Assembly (NCBI RefSeq): GCF_016924145.1 | Contig: NZ_JAFFZO010000031.1 | Location: 1 to 64,000, forward strand | Reading direction: 5' to 3' | DNA length: 64,000 nucleotides | Source of the DNA: Amphritea pacifica | Lineage (GTDB): Bacteria; Pseudomonadota; Gammaproteobacteria; Pseudomonadales; Balneatricaceae | Shown here: positions 1 to 9,481 of the stretch, in pieces | Numbering within the stretch: the first letter of the stretch is position 1 | Layout: the number at the start of each line of letters is the position of its first letter | Made by a program: the position numbers and the translations under genes | The notes under the pieces: model-generated | What the model was told of the DNA's origin: nothing | Database searches by the model: none | What the model saw: the letters and a program-made list of their open reading frames with translations, nothing else

Positions 1-27
1 CCGGGCTGTCAGGGTAAACTTACTCAT
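1..27 (-). CDS. Possible start of a leftward gene, cut by the window edge
   Basis: On the minus strand an ATG at 27-25 opens a frame reading MSKFTLTAR to the window edge. A purine-rich stretch (agaagagaga) lies about 8 nt upstream and could act as a ribosome binding site. Nine residues are too few to assign a family. The start lies directly beside the inverted repeat at 28-83, which would be in its 5' leader. Only the short frame and the possible ribosome binding site support it. Confidence 0.3.
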
Positions 28-83
28 GGCGTATCTCTCTTCTGTTGATTGCGATCTGGCGAGATCAATCAACAGGATACGCC
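28..83. repeat. Nested imperfect palindrome in the leader of the leftward gene
   Basis: GGCGTATC (28-35) is matched by GATACGCC (76-83), and inside them CTGTTGATTG (42-51) is matched by CAATCAACAG (66-75). The arms are separated on the left by 6 nt and abut on the right. The 56-nt element could be an RNA hairpin in the leader of the gene starting at 27, a dimeric regulator operator, or the end of a mobile element just outside the window. The sequence cannot separate these. Confidence 0.6.
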
Positions 84-274
84 ACCCTCTCTATCTTTCT
101 CCATACACCAGAAATCACCATATCTCTTAATTTAATGATGATAAGGTGATTCGTAATTGATTTCGAGTTATTGTGCTTTAGGTGTCTGAGTTGCTGGGTA
201 GATTGTTTTTTGTGCATTGCTGTCTAACGCTCGGCTTAAAAAGTAAAAGCTAAAAGTACAGCGTCATCTTTTAG

Positions 275-340
275 AAGCGGCAGAGAGTATCTGGTATTTT
301 ATTTGATGCCAGTAGTTATAATTCTTTCAGCCGCTTTTTT
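275..340 (+). terminator. Rightward terminator-like structure with no gene before it
   Basis: AAGCGGC (275-281) pairs with GCCGCTT (330-336), which runs into a T tract at 335-340. The loop holds a second hairpin, CTGGTAT against ATGCCAG (291-309). No rightward gene precedes it in the window, and the leftward gene ending at 373 would read it without a U tract. It may end a small RNA, or be chance in an AT-rich region. The rest of 84-372 is AT-rich with no convincing gene. Confidence 0.4.
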
Positions 341-372
341 GTTTTCTATACAAGCATGGGTCGGTTTGACGG

Positions 373-2241
373 TTATATTAGGTCATTTATTTCTAGTTTG
401 CAGTTTGAGAGGAATTTCGAAACTTCTGCTTTGTTATATTCTTTATTCGAATTATCTATAACTCCTTGTTGGCTATCCTTGGACATGATTTCTTTTATTG
501 CAGCTAGATCTTCTGGCTTTGAAGAAATAAGAGTGGGATCTTTTATTAGTTTGTCGTAGTTAATTATTTGTAAGTTTTTGATTGAATTTTTTAATTTTTT
601 CAGGCAGTTGTATCCTGTAGTGTAAGTGTAGGTTAATTCGCCTTCCTTCCAATTAAACTTACCGCTATAGCTTTTTGCCCAGTCTGATTTATTTCTGTAC
701 AGGAATATATAATTGGCATCTTTAAAGTTTGATATATAATCATCAATAAACTTATTTGTCTGACTTCTGAATTTGAATGATATCTTGCTATTTTTCGTAG
801 GGTTGAAATTCTGGAATATATAAATTGATGTTTTGATGATATCTTTGTCGCCAGTTTGTGTAAAAACATCACATTCTGAAATCTCGAAAAATCCAGTTGA
901 AGATAATAATTTTGAAACTAAGGTTGATCCACATCGTCCTATTGAAAATATAAAAGTAATCTTCTCTTGGTTGATTTCTCCTGATACGTGATGAGAAGGA
1001 ATATCGCAAAGAATTATTGCATTATCTCTTTGCTCTGAATACAAAAAAGGAGCTTTGTACGCGGACTCATCGGTGTTTACCAGGTAAAGCCTACTATCTT
1101 CATAGCTGAAAGGTTTAAAAAGATTAAAGTTGATATCTTGCAGTTTTGCAAGGCTTCTTACTCCAAGATTAAAGTCTCTATAAGATGCTGATTTTGTTGA
1201 TTTTTGTTTAATTTTTTTTGAGAGTATTGGTGTTAAGCCTACGGAGCTAGTCTGGCCGAGCTTGGCTCTAAGTTCATCAGATCTCCGAATAAGCATTTGA
1301 CCTCCAGGCCGGAAGTTTTTTGCTAATTCAAAGGCAGCTAATGAAAAATCTAAGCTTTCCATCATGTTGGTGTTTGCTAAGTCTCTTAGTTTGTCTATCT
1401 TGTTTCCGTCGAATAGTTTTCCTACTATTTTCTCATATAGGCTCTCATTAAAGTTATTTCTCTGTAATATTTTGTAAGAGACCTCCGCAAAACTTCCATT
1501 GGATACAGCAGCCGTCAATTTTAAAGACTCTTTTTCAAATATACTGTTATAGTCGCTGAAGACTGGATGATATATTCCACCTCTTTTTATATGTGAAATA
1601 TGCTTTCTTGTGAGATTGAAATCACCGTTTTTTGTTATTTTTATATCACTGCATTTGTAGCCATTATTTGCAAGGAATGAGCAAACAAAGGACTCATCGT
1701 TAGGCATGTTTCTACTGTCTATATTTCCATTGGCTATTAATTCTGATCGCTCTCTATATAAGTCTTTTATGGCGCTTCCTGTCAATCGGACGAGAGGAAA
1801 TAATCCACCATAAATTTTATGTTTTGGATAGTGTTCTTTATAAATGCTGTGCCAATCCCACTTTTCAGCCCTAGGCCCGAAATTATGTATCATTAGGTCT
1901 GAATTGTTGTCGTCGGATTCGGTTATTAATTTACTTAGGGACTCATCGTCTATATAAACATCAGACTCTATAAGCCAGTAATAGTCGTAATCTGGGTGCT
2001 CATCATAAACGCGGTAGAAACAATAGTCCCCGCATTTCCATCCTAGTCTTCTGTCATCTGTTTGGAGTTTTCTTTCTCTTCTGAATTTAGGAAGAGATAG
2101 GCGGTTCTGAAAATCGTCTTGATCCTGGTCTATTAAATAGAAGATGTTTTTTTCTGGTATTTTTGTTTTTAATGTGTTGAATATGTTGACTTCGGCTTCC
2201 CCGATATCAATACATCTTATTATAAAGCAGTAATTCTTCAT
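373..2241 (-). CDS. Two-domain glycosyltransferase-like/sulfotransferase fusion
   Basis: A 622-residue protein. The N-terminal ~230 residues look like a nucleotide-sugar-dependent transferase: 'YYWLIESDVYIDD' at about 87-99 resembles the acidic DxD segment of GT-A enzymes. Residues ~290-330 carry a helical 'RPGG' module also found in two other AT-rich genes of the locus. The C-terminal part from ~427 has a sulfotransferase PAPS loop (IFSIGRCGSTLVSK, GRCGST at 435-440) and a 3'-phosphate-binding-like segment (YLYRN-type, ~511-524). The predicted job is adding, then sulfating, a sugar on the surface polysaccharide. It is oriented away from the kps operon and is far more AT-rich than kpsDMTE, which suggests transfer. 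The fold of the first domain is inferred. Confidence 0.65.
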   Translation of the reverse strand: MKNYCFIIRCIDIGEAEVNIFNTLKTKIPEKNIFYLIDQDQDDFQNRLSLPKFRRERKLQTDDRRLGWKCGDYCFYRVYDEHPDYDYYWLIESDVYIDDESLSKLITESDDNNSDLMIHNFGPRAEKWDWHSIYKEHYPKHKIYGGLFPLVRLTGSAIKDLYRERSELIANGNIDSRNMPNDESFVCSFLANNGYKCSDIKITKNGDFNLTRKHISHIKRGGIYHPVFSDYNSIFEKESLKLTAAVSNGSFAEVSYKILQRNNFNESLYEKIVGKLFDGNKIDKLRDLANTNMMESLDFSLAAFELAKNFRPGGQMLIRRSDELRAKLGQTSSVGLTPILSKKIKQKSTKSASYRDFNLGVRSLAKLQDINFNLFKPFSYEDSRLYLVNTDESAYKAPFLYSEQRDNAIILCDIPSHHVSGEINQEKITFIFSIGRCGSTLVSKLLSSTGFFEISECDVFTQTGDKDIIKTSIYIFQNFNPTKNSKISFKFRSQTNKFIDDYISNFKDANYIFLYRNKSDWAKSYSGKFNWKEGELTYTYTTGYNCLKKLKNSIKNLQIINYDKLIKDPTLISSKPEDLAAIKEIMSKDSQQGVIDNSNKEYNKAEVSKFLSNCKLEINDLI

Positions 2242-2533
2242 ATAATGCTCTGTTGGGAATTTTGGGTTTTATGGGGATGGATTCTATAAGTGAGAGAAAA
2301 CTTGGGCTATATGTATAACATGGCGTATTTTCGTGCTGCGTAATTGCATATGTGATTCCAATAATTTTAACAATTGTTAGTCTATGCTTTTCTGTTGTCT
2401 TTAGTGATGTACATATAGCTTGGAATCCATTCTTGATATAATTGTAGCGACTGTCAATATCTCTAAGAGAAAGCCCGTTTTGTCTGCGGATGCAGATGTT
2501 GTGAGCTGTTGTAACGTAGCTGCTCTGAGACAT
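2207..2533 (-). CDS. Uncertain hypothetical frame, possibly a degraded transferase N-terminus
   Basis: A 108-residue frame whose 3' end overlaps the start of the fusion gene by 35 nt. The stretch 'RYNYIKNGFQAICTSLK' followed by 'HRLTIV' resembles the opening of some GT2 glycosyltransferases. The conserved aspartates that should follow are missing and the reading dissolves into low-complexity residues. It may be a decayed remnant, a small gene or a spurious frame in AT-rich DNA. Expression is not supported by a clear ribosome binding site. Confidence 0.25.
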   Translation of the reverse strand: MSQSSYVTTAHNICIRRQNGLSLRDIDSRYNYIKNGFQAICTSLKTTEKHRLTIVKIIGITYAITQHENTPCYTYSPSFLSLIESIPIKPKIPNRALYEELLLYNKMY

Positions 2534-2581
2534 GTAAGTTAGCTTGATTATATTGTATGATCTTGGCCTGTAAATTTTGTT

Positions 2582-2962
2582 ATGGATAGCAGATCGATGA
2601 AGCTGAATACCGCCCGAATAGTTAACTCTGCAGTTGTCTTGCTTTTAGTGACTTTTTTATCTGCATGTACCCCCCAGGCAATGCAGAAGCCCGATTCAGG
2701 GTATTCTTTTCAGACCTCTGTCGACAATAATGTTCTACCACAGGAGGTAGGTCAGGTCCTCACGGATAATTCTCAGGATCTATCCCTTGCCATTCCATCG
2801 GGGATGTTCCAGGGGAAAAACCTTATGGCGAATGCCACCTATTTTGCAGCCAGTGGGCGTTCCTGCCGGAAGGTGGTGATCAGTGACAATCTGTCGCAGC
2901 GGCACTACCTTGCCTGTACTGTTAAGGACAGCCGGTGGGAACTGATCCCGGTAACACTCTGA
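2582..2962 (+). CDS. Small lipoprotein at the head of the kps operon
   Basis: A 126-residue protein with a charged N-terminus, a hydrophobic segment and a lipobox (FLSAC, Cys ~29). It is therefore predicted to be a lipidated periplasmic or outer-membrane protein. No catalytic motif is visible; the mature part is short, with two cysteines near 95 and 111 that could form a disulfide. The ATG at 2597 (MKLNTAR) is an equally good start because a charged residue pair follows it. It sits directly before the KpsD-like exporter, whose frame opens inside its end, so an accessory role in outer-membrane export is a reasonable inference. I do not recognise the family. Confidence 0.7.
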   Translation: MDSRSMKLNTARIVNSAVVLLLVTFLSACTPQAMQKPDSGYSFQTSVDNNVLPQEVGQVLTDNSQDLSLAIPSGMFQGKNLMANATYFAASGRSCRKVVISDNLSQRHYLACTVKDSRWELIPVTL

Positions 2963-3021
2963 TAACAGACTTCATGACCTCTCAGGTAATCCTTAGTGAC
3001 AATGTTAAATGGAATTCATCT

Positions 3022-4749
3022 ATGAATTTGTACAGCATCAATAAGAGTAGAAACATTATTTGTAAAAGTTTGATAGCCGGGGTTGCGCTGTTGTTATCTG
3101 GTTTTGCCAACGCGGCTATCGAAAGTGCCGGTGATCTTGATCCTGCGGTGCAGCAGTTGATGAGTGGCGGAGGGGGCATTGACGCTCAACAGGTGCAACA
3201 AAATATCGATTGGAAATCCGGAACCTATGGTCAGTTGGGCTCAAAAGATTCTGCTGATGCAGAGGTTATCCGCCCCTTTGGCAGTCAGTTGTTTGATGGC
3301 GGCTTCAGTGGTTTAAGGTCAGATGGACTTAATTCAGACTACAAAGTCACGCCGGGTGATCAGGTTGTTCTGCGTATCTGGGGTGCGATCGAGATGGAAC
3401 GGGTGTTGCCGGTGGACGCCCGGGGAAATGTCTTTATTCCGACCATTGGCCCGGTCAGGGTTCAGGGACTGAGCCATAAAGATCTTGATACCCGCATTCG
3501 TGGAGCTGTCCGGGCGATCTATCCTGAAAATGTTAATGTGTATACCCAGGTTCAGGGCGTCCAGCCGGTGGGTGTATTTGTCACTGGTTTTGTCTCCCGT
3601 CCGGGCCGTTATGCAGGCACCCCAAATGATTCAGCTATCTACTTTCTAAACCAGGCGGGTGGCATTGATGATCTGATGGGGACATACCGTGCGATTAAGG
3701 TGATCCGTAACGGTAAAACAATTGAAACTATTGATCTGTATGATTTCTTATTAAATGGCCAGATGGTACGACCTCAGTTTCGCGACGGTGACACTCTGGT
3801 GGTAGGCGAGCGCCAGGCCTCGGTGGTGGTTACCGGTGATGTCGAGCGGTCATATCGCTATGAGCTGACAAAGAACGAGATGACAGGAGCGGCACTCACT
3901 AAACTCACGCATATGAAAGCAGGGGTCTCCCATGCGCTGCTGCGGGGTGATCGCAGCGGCGGGCCGCTAACCGGTTACCTGTCACTGGCTGACTTCAGAC
4001 AGCAGCCACTGCAAAATGGCGACGAAGTCATTTTAAGTATCGATAAGCGTTATGACACCATTGTGGTTGAGCTTGAGGGCAGTTTTTATGGCCCGTCCCG
4101 TTACTCCCTGCCCCGGGATATAATGTTGCAGGACTTTCTTGATTCGATAGCGGTGCCAAAGGGTATTACTGACACGACCAGCATCTCTATGCGCCGGGAA
4201 AGTGTTGCTCAGCGGCAGAAAGAGTCTTTAGATGAAAGCCTGAGACGTCTAGAAGCCACCTATCTTGGGGCATCTTCCGCCACCTCACAGGAGGCCAGCA
4301 TCCGTGTGCAGGAAGCCGAACTGATCACCAGGTTTATTGCCCGGGCTTCGAAAGCTGAACCCAGCGGTCGCCTGGTTGTGGCTTCTAATGACCATATAGC
4401 CAATATCCGCTTACAGGATGGCGATGTCATTACTATTCCGGAAAAGTCTGACTCGCTGCTAATCAGTGGTGAGGTGCTGGTGCCCCAGTCGGTGGTTTTT
4501 GAGTCTGGAAAAACGGTTGCTGATTATATCGATGGTGCGGGAGGCTTTAGCTCCCATGCCGATAAGTCAAAGATCCTGATCGTACGACAGAATGGAGAAG
4601 TACGTGATGCTGGAGATGTATCTTTGAAAGCCGGTGATGAGATTCTGGTATTGCCTGAAGTGCCAACCAAAAATCTGCAGCTGGCGACCAGTATTTCGCA
4701 GATCGTCTATCAGATTGCGGTGGCCACCAAAGTGGTGACGGGGCTGTAA
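3022..4749 (+). CDS. kpsD: Capsule export outer-membrane protein, KpsD/Wza (OPX) family
   Basis: A protein of about 575 residues. From the ATG at 3022 (GGAA 8 nt upstream) it has a classical signal peptide ending AGVALLLSGFANA. The frame is open from 2935, but starting there would add 29 residues before the signal peptide. The Poly_export region begins at 'YKVTPGDQVVLRIWG' and is followed by repeated SLBB-type beta-grasp segments ('VFVTGFVSRPGRYA', 'VVVTGDVERSYRYEL', 'LLISGEVLVPQSVVF'). The length matches KpsD better than Wza. It should form the periplasm-spanning outer-membrane channel for the capsule chain, working with KpsE and KpsMT encoded next. Confidence 0.9.
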   Translation: MNLYSINKSRNIICKSLIAGVALLLSGFANAAIESAGDLDPAVQQLMSGGGGIDAQQVQQNIDWKSGTYGQLGSKDSADAEVIRPFGSQLFDGGFSGLRSDGLNSDYKVTPGDQVVLRIWGAIEMERVLPVDARGNVFIPTIGPVRVQGLSHKDLDTRIRGAVRAIYPENVNVYTQVQGVQPVGVFVTGFVSRPGRYAGTPNDSAIYFLNQAGGIDDLMGTYRAIKVIRNGKTIETIDLYDFLLNGQMVRPQFRDGDTLVVGERQASVVVTGDVERSYRYELTKNEMTGAALTKLTHMKAGVSHALLRGDRSGGPLTGYLSLADFRQQPLQNGDEVILSIDKRYDTIVVELEGSFYGPSRYSLPRDIMLQDFLDSIAVPKGITDTTSISMRRESVAQRQKESLDESLRRLEATYLGASSATSQEASIRVQEAELITRFIARASKAEPSGRLVVASNDHIANIRLQDGDVITIPEKSDSLLISGEVLVPQSVVFESGKTVADYIDGAGGFSSHADKSKILIVRQNGEVRDAGDVSLKAGDEILVLPEVPTKNLQLATSISQIVYQIAVATKVVTGL

Positions 4750-4818
4750 GATGCAGATGTTGAAACTATCTGTCGGCCTGAGGCGAGGCTGTTGACCCCA
4801 TGGAAAAAGGCTTTTTAG

Positions 4819-5607
4819 ATGCTTAGCCCACGAACATCCTGGCAGGTAACCAAAGCGGTTTGGTACGCTTTGTTTATGCGGGAAGCCCTGTCCCGCACTA
4901 CCGGTGACCGCTTTGCCTGGTTCTGGATGCTGGTTGAACCGGTCGCTATGGTCGTGGTGATGGTTTATTTACGGGGTGTCATAGCTGGTGGGCGGCATAT
5001 AGCTGGGGCCGAGTTTATCCCCTGGATGTTGATTGGCCTGATGGGCTTTTACCTGTTCCGGGAGAATCTGCAGCGTTCTTTAGGAGCGATGCAGGGCTAT
5101 AAGGGGTTGTTTGCTTACCGTCAGGTAAAATCCATTGATCCGGTTTTTGTGCGCTGCTTTATGGAGGGGATGCTGAAAACCTTTATCCTGGTTCTGTTTA
5201 TTTTTGCCGGGGTTTTGCTGGATATTGATCTGATTGCAGATGATCCACTGTTTGCGCTGTTCTGCTGGTTTTCGTTGTGGTGTTTAGGGGTAGGAGCCGC
5301 GTTAACGTTTTCTGCTGTTTCGGAGTTGGTTCCGGAAGCTGGTAAAATTGTACGAATTACCTCGATGCCGCTTTTGATTATTTCAGGTGTGATCTTTCCC
5401 CTTAACTACCTGCCATACTGGATTCAGGAGTATCTGCTTCTTAACCCCATTGTTCACGGATTAGAGCTGCTGCGTATGGCTTTTTTCGAAAACTATCGTC
5501 ATGTTGCGGGGATTGATATGGGATATCTTTGGTTCTGGAACCTTGGCCTTATCGCCTTTGGACTGATGTTGCATATCCGTTTTGAACCGAGACTAAAAGC
5601 ACAATGA
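4819..5607 (+). CDS. kpsM: Capsule ABC exporter, membrane subunit KpsM
   Basis: A 262-residue ABC-2 type permease with about six hydrophobic segments. The N-terminal amphipathic stretch 'MREALSRTTGDRFAWFWMLVEP' is characteristic of KpsM/CtrC proteins. The C-terminal part 'LLIISGVIFPLNYLPYWIQEYLLLNPIVHGLELLR' is the other family hallmark. It forms the inner-membrane channel that moves lipid-linked capsule chains. The stop overlaps the kpsT start (ATGA), so the two are translationally coupled and made in equal amounts. Confidence 0.93.
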   Translation: MLSPRTSWQVTKAVWYALFMREALSRTTGDRFAWFWMLVEPVAMVVVMVYLRGVIAGGRHIAGAEFIPWMLIGLMGFYLFRENLQRSLGAMQGYKGLFAYRQVKSIDPVFVRCFMEGMLKTFILVLFIFAGVLLDIDLIADDPLFALFCWFSLWCLGVGAALTFSAVSELVPEAGKIVRITSMPLLIISGVIFPLNYLPYWIQEYLLLNPIVHGLELLRMAFFENYRHVAGIDMGYLWFWNLGLIAFGLMLHIRFEPRLKAQ

Positions 5608-6293
5608 TCAGCATCAGAGGGCTCTACAAGCGGTACCATAAACATCATGGAGGTGACTGGGTTCTTAAAGATGTCAATCTGGATATTCCTGAGGGCGTGA
5701 GTGTTGGCCTGATCGGGAGGAATGGTGCGGGTAAATCAACACTGCTCCGGTTGATTGGCGGGATGGATACTGCAGACAAAGGTGAAATTATTCGCGATTG
5801 CAGTGTTTCCTGGCCCATCGGTTTAACCGGAGGCTTTCAGGGGTCGATGACCGGCCGGCAAAATGTCAAGTTTGTCGCCCGTATTCATGGTGGTGAAACC
5901 CATTTGGCCGAAATTCTGCATAAAGTGGAAAGCTTTGCGGAGATCGGCAAGGCGTTTGACGAGCCGGTTAAAACCTATTCATCAGGAATGAGAGCGCGTT
6001 TGGCATTCGGGCTGTCATTGGCGTTTGACTTCGATGTTTACCTTTCTGATGAAGCGACCTCTGTGGGTGATCAGGTTTTCCGCCAGAAGGCAACTAAGGC
6101 GTTTAAAGACAAAGTGGGTAAAGCCAGTCTGATAATCGTTTCTCATGGCGAAGGGATCCTGAAACAGCTGTGTCAGGCGGGCATACTGATCGATAAAGGT
6201 AATGTTACCTGGTTTGATGATATTAATGATGCACTGGACGAGTATCACGCCAAAAATAGTCCGCCGAAGCCTCCGCCCGACAAGGGCAAATAA
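5604..6293 (+). CDS. kpsT: Capsule ABC exporter, ATPase subunit KpsT
   Basis: A 229-residue nucleotide-binding subunit with Walker A (GRNGAGKST), a signature motif (YSSGMRARLAFG), Walker B followed by 'LSDEATSVGD', and the switch histidine in 'IIVSHGEG'. The length is typical of KpsT and shorter than Wzt, with no carbohydrate-binding C-terminal domain. This argues for a group 2 capsule mechanism in which the full chain is exported after linker addition. It powers KpsM, with which it overlaps by 4 nt. Confidence 0.93.
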   Translation: MISIRGLYKRYHKHHGGDWVLKDVNLDIPEGVSVGLIGRNGAGKSTLLRLIGGMDTADKGEIIRDCSVSWPIGLTGGFQGSMTGRQNVKFVARIHGGETHLAEILHKVESFAEIGKAFDEPVKTYSSGMRARLAFGLSLAFDFDVYLSDEATSVGDQVFRQKATKAFKDKVGKASLIIVSHGEGILKQLCQAGILIDKGNVTWFDDINDALDEYHAKNSPPKPPPDKGK

Positions 6294-6341
6294 TTTTATT
6301 GTTATAGCAAACGCAACGTTTATGTTTGGGATGAAAGGTTA

Positions 6342-7430
6342 ATGAAACAACTTTTAATGAAAAACCCGGTCTGGGTGGTGTGTGGGGTTTTCATTGCACT
6401 GTCTGCTTTTTATTGGGGGGTGCTGGCCAGTGACCGGTATGTTTCTGAAGCCAATGTGGTGCTTGAGAGTCCACAGATTACCATTCCCACAATGGATGTG
6501 TCTTCATTATTGGGAGGCCCGACGGGAGAGAGTGGTGACATGCTGCTGCTCAGGGATTATCTGTTGTCCGTCGATATGTTGCGCGATATTGATCGCTTAG
6601 TGGGGTTTCGTGAACACTATTCCGCTGCTGGAATCGATTTTATTTCAGGGCTTAGCAGCGCCGATGTCCCTATTGAAGATCTGCATGAATACTACCTCAA
6701 GCGGGTTTCTGTTGAATTGGACGATTATGCTAATGTCCTGCGAATTAAAGTAGAAGCGTTCAGCCCTGAGATGGCCAATAAAATTGCCAGCTTGTTGCTT
6801 GAAGAGGGTGAAAAACATATGAACCTGTTAGGCAAGCGTCTTGCTGAAGAGCAGGTGCGGTTTTTGGAAGACCAGGTGGCGATGCTCAACGACAACTTTA
6901 ATATTGCCCGTAACGAACTGCTGGATTACCAGAATAAAAATGGGCTGATCTCACCAACCGGTACGGTTGAAAGCATTAGCGCCGTAGTGGCAACCCTGGA
7001 GGGGAAGCTTTCTAACCTGCAGGCGGAAAAAACCATGCTGAAAAGTTATCAGAGCAGCAGCTCTCCCGCCATGGTTAAAATAGACAATGAGATAAAGGCG
7101 GTGCGGCACCAAATTGAGCAGGAAAAAAACAGAATGGCGCAGCAGTCGGGTAACGCACTGAATACCGTTACGGCTGAATACCAGACGCTTGAACTGAAGG
7201 TGAAGTTTGCACTGGATAGTTATTCCGGGGCGTTGGCCGCACTGCAAAGCACCCGTATCGAAGCTGCCCGCAAACTCAAGCAGGTGTCTGTGCTGCAAAG
7301 CCCGACATACCCGGAATACCCGCTGGAACCGCAAAGGCTGCACAATATTGCGATGTATGCCATTGTTGCACTGTTTCTGGGGTTAATTATGCAGATGTTG
7401 TTGCTGATTATTAAAGATCATCGGGATTAA
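6342..7430 (+). CDS. kpsE: Inner-membrane polysaccharide co-polymerase KpsE
   Basis: A 362-residue protein with one transmembrane segment near the N-terminus (~10-28) and one near the C-terminus (~338-357). These flank a long periplasmic region rich in coiled coil ('EEQVRFLEDQVAMLND', 'QEKNRMAQQSGN'). The topology and the Pro-rich tail before the last helix ('PTYPEYPLEPQRL') are those of KpsE/CtrB. It should bridge KpsMT to KpsD. It lies 48 nt after kpsT in the same transcription unit. Confidence 0.9.
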   Translation: MKQLLMKNPVWVVCGVFIALSAFYWGVLASDRYVSEANVVLESPQITIPTMDVSSLLGGPTGESGDMLLLRDYLLSVDMLRDIDRLVGFREHYSAAGIDFISGLSSADVPIEDLHEYYLKRVSVELDDYANVLRIKVEAFSPEMANKIASLLLEEGEKHMNLLGKRLAEEQVRFLEDQVAMLNDNFNIARNELLDYQNKNGLISPTGTVESISAVVATLEGKLSNLQAEKTMLKSYQSSSSPAMVKIDNEIKAVRHQIEQEKNRMAQQSGNALNTVTAEYQTLELKVKFALDSYSGALAALQSTRIEAARKLKQVSVLQSPTYPEYPLEPQRLHNIAMYAIVALFLGLIMQMLLLIIKDHRD

Positions 7431-7499
7431 CCAGCTGTTTATAGAATCTTCGTTAAGATAAATACTACGAAGCGGTATGTGAGAATTAAAGGTATAGCT

Positions 7500-8585
7500 A
7501 TGAGTAAGACGTTTTTAGTGACCGGAGGGGCGGGATTTATTGGCTCAGCTGTCGTCAGGGAGTTAATTCTCAACACAGAACACAGGGTCGTCAATGTCGA
7601 TAAACTGACCTATGCAGGGAATACTCAGTCTCTTGCAACGGTATCGGACAGTGAGCGTTATTTTTTTGTGCATCAGGATATCTGTAACCGTGAAGCGATG
7701 GAAAAGGTGTTTGACGATTTTCAGCCAGATATAGTGATGCATCTGGCTGCAGAAAGCCATGTAGACCGCTCAATTGATGGTCCCGGTGAATTTATACAGA
7801 CCAATGTTGTCGGCACCTACACACTGCTGGAAGCTGCTCGCAAGTATTTTCAGCAACAGAAAGCGCAGAATGCCGAAAAAGCGTTGGAGTTTCGTTTTCA
7901 TCATATATCAACGGATGAAGTCTATGGTGATCTGCACGGTGCAGATGATCTGTTCACGGAAACGACGCCCTATGCGCCAAGTTCACCCTATTCCGCCAGC
8001 AAAGCCAGTTCTGACCATCTGGTCAGGGCGTGGCAGCGGACTTATGGATTGCCGACTCTGGTAACTAACTGTTCCAATAACTACGGACCTTATCACTTTC
8101 CTGAAAAACTGATCCCTCTGATGATTCTGAATGCCCTGGCTGGAAAAGCGTTACCGGTGTATGGCGATGGTAAGCAGGTGCGTGACTGGTTGTATGTTGA
8201 GGACCACGCCCGGGCCCTGATTCAGGTTGCTCAGCAGGGGCTTATCGGTGAAACCTACAATATCGGTGGGCATAACGAGAAGCAGAATATCGATGTTGTC
8301 TATACTTTGTGTGATCTGCTCGATGAACTAAGGCCGTCACAGAGCAATACAGAGGTTACAGTTAACAGCTATCGGGAACTGATCACCTTTGTATCAGATC
8401 GCCCGGGGCATGATCTGCGTTATGCCATTGATGCCAGCAAAATTGAACAGGATTTAGGCTGGGTGCCTCAGGAAACCTTTGAAACAGGGATGAGGAAAAC
8501 GGTGGAGTGGTATCTCAGTAACCAGGACTGGTGGCAATCGGTACTGGATGGCAGTTATCAGGGCGAACGTCTGGGGTCACTATGA
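7500..8585 (+). CDS. rmlB: dTDP-glucose 4,6-dehydratase
   Basis: A protein of 361 residues, the second step of dTDP-L-rhamnose synthesis. It has the NAD Rossmann motif GGAGFIGS, the active-site region 'STDEVYGDL', the YxxxK pair in '[12 protein letters not shown]', and the '[17 protein letters not shown]' segment typical of RmlB. The start at 7500 has AAAGG 8 nt upstream; an upstream in-frame codon at 7479 lacks one. The stop overlaps the rmlD start. It supplies dTDP-4-keto-6-deoxyglucose to the capsule pathway. Confidence 0.96.
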   Translation: MSKTFLVTGGAGFIGSAVVRELILNTEHRVVNVDKLTYAGNTQSLATVSDSERYFFVHQDICNREAMEKVFDDFQPDIVMHLAAESHVDRSIDGPGEFIQTNVVGTYTLLEAARKYFQQQKAQNAEKALEFRFHHISTDEVYGDLHGADDLFTETTPYAPSSPYSASKASSDHLVRAWQRTYGLPTLVTNCSNNYGPYHFPEKLIPLMILNALAGKALPVYGDGKQVRDWLYVEDHARALIQVAQQGLIGETYNIGGHNEKQNIDVVYTLCDLLDELRPSQSNTEVTVNSYRELITFVSDRPGHDLRYAIDASKIEQDLGWVPQETFETGMRKTVEWYLSNQDWWQSVLDGSYQGERLGSL

Positions 8586-9478
8586 ACATACTGGTTACGG
8601 GTGGTAGCGGTCAGGTTGGCTTTGAACTGCAGCGTAGCCTGGCTATCTTTGGTTGTGTCGATGCACCGGACCGGCAGCACCTGAACCTTGAAGATCTGGA
8701 TCAGGTGGCCGCCTACCTTGAGGCGACAAAACCGGGGCTAATCGTCAATGCTGCAGCCTGGACCGCAGTAGACAGAGCGGAATCGGAGCAGGATAGCGCC
8801 CGTATCGTCAATGCAGACCTGCCAGCGGTGCTGGCGAGTTATGCGGCCAGGAACAATATCTGGTTGTTTCACTACTCATCCGACTATGTTTATCCCGGCA
8901 ACGGAACAACACCCTGGACTGAAACTGATCAGACCGCCCCGTTATCTGTCTATGGTAAAACCAAATTGCTGGGCGATGACAATATCGCTGCATCTGGCTG
9001 TCACTATATGATTTTCAGAACCAGCTGGGTTTACAGCGCCCGGGGTAACAACTTTATGAAAACGATGCTCAGGCTTGGCGCAGAACGGGAGCAACTGAGT
9101 ATCGTCAATGACCAGTGGGGCGTGCCTACCCCTGCGCGACTGATAGCAGAGATCACCGCGCTGGCTGTGAGTCGCTCACCGCAGCTGGCTTCACAAGATT
9201 CCGGTATTTATCATCTGGCGCCATCCGGCGAAACCAATTGGTGCAGGTTTGCTGAATCTATCTTCGCATTAGCACGGGAGGAGGGCGTTAAACTCAAAGT
9301 GGCGCAAGTGACAGGGATTCCCACATCAGACTATCCAACGCCTGCCCGCAGGCCATTGAACTCACGTTTGTCACTGAAAAAAATTGAACACGAGCTCGGA
9401 ATCATCATGCCGGACTGGTATAGCCAGTTGCAGATGACATTAGAAGAATATCTGAGCCTGAAAAATAGAGAGGAATAA
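8582..9478 (+). CDS. rmlD: dTDP-4-dehydrorhamnose reductase
   Basis: A protein of 298 residues beginning at the ATG that overlaps the rmlB stop (ATGA). It has the NADPH motif 'VTGGSGQVG', '[12 protein letters not shown]', 'SSDYVYPG' (usually VFDG) and 'YGKTKLLGD' with the YxxxK pair. It reduces dTDP-4-keto-L-rhamnose, the last step of the pathway. The frame extends upstream to 8531 inside rmlB, but the family starts at MNILVTGG. Confidence 0.95.
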   Translation: MNILVTGGSGQVGFELQRSLAIFGCVDAPDRQHLNLEDLDQVAAYLEATKPGLIVNAAAWTAVDRAESEQDSARIVNADLPAVLASYAARNNIWLFHYSSDYVYPGNGTTPWTETDQTAPLSVYGKTKLLGDDNIAASGCHYMIFRTSWVYSARGNNFMKTMLRLGAEREQLSIVNDQWGVPTPARLIAEITALAVSRSPQLASQDSGIYHLAPSGETNWCRFAESIFALAREEGVKLKVAQVTGIPTSDYPTPARRPLNSRLSLKKIEHELGIIMPDWYSQLQMTLEEYLSLKNREE

Positions 9479-9481
9479 GTT

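Noticed and set aside
1-2600. Search for a JUMPstart/ops element (GGCGGTAGCGT-like) before the capsule genes
   Set aside because: No match was seen upstream of the kps operon, so RfaH-type control cannot be claimed.
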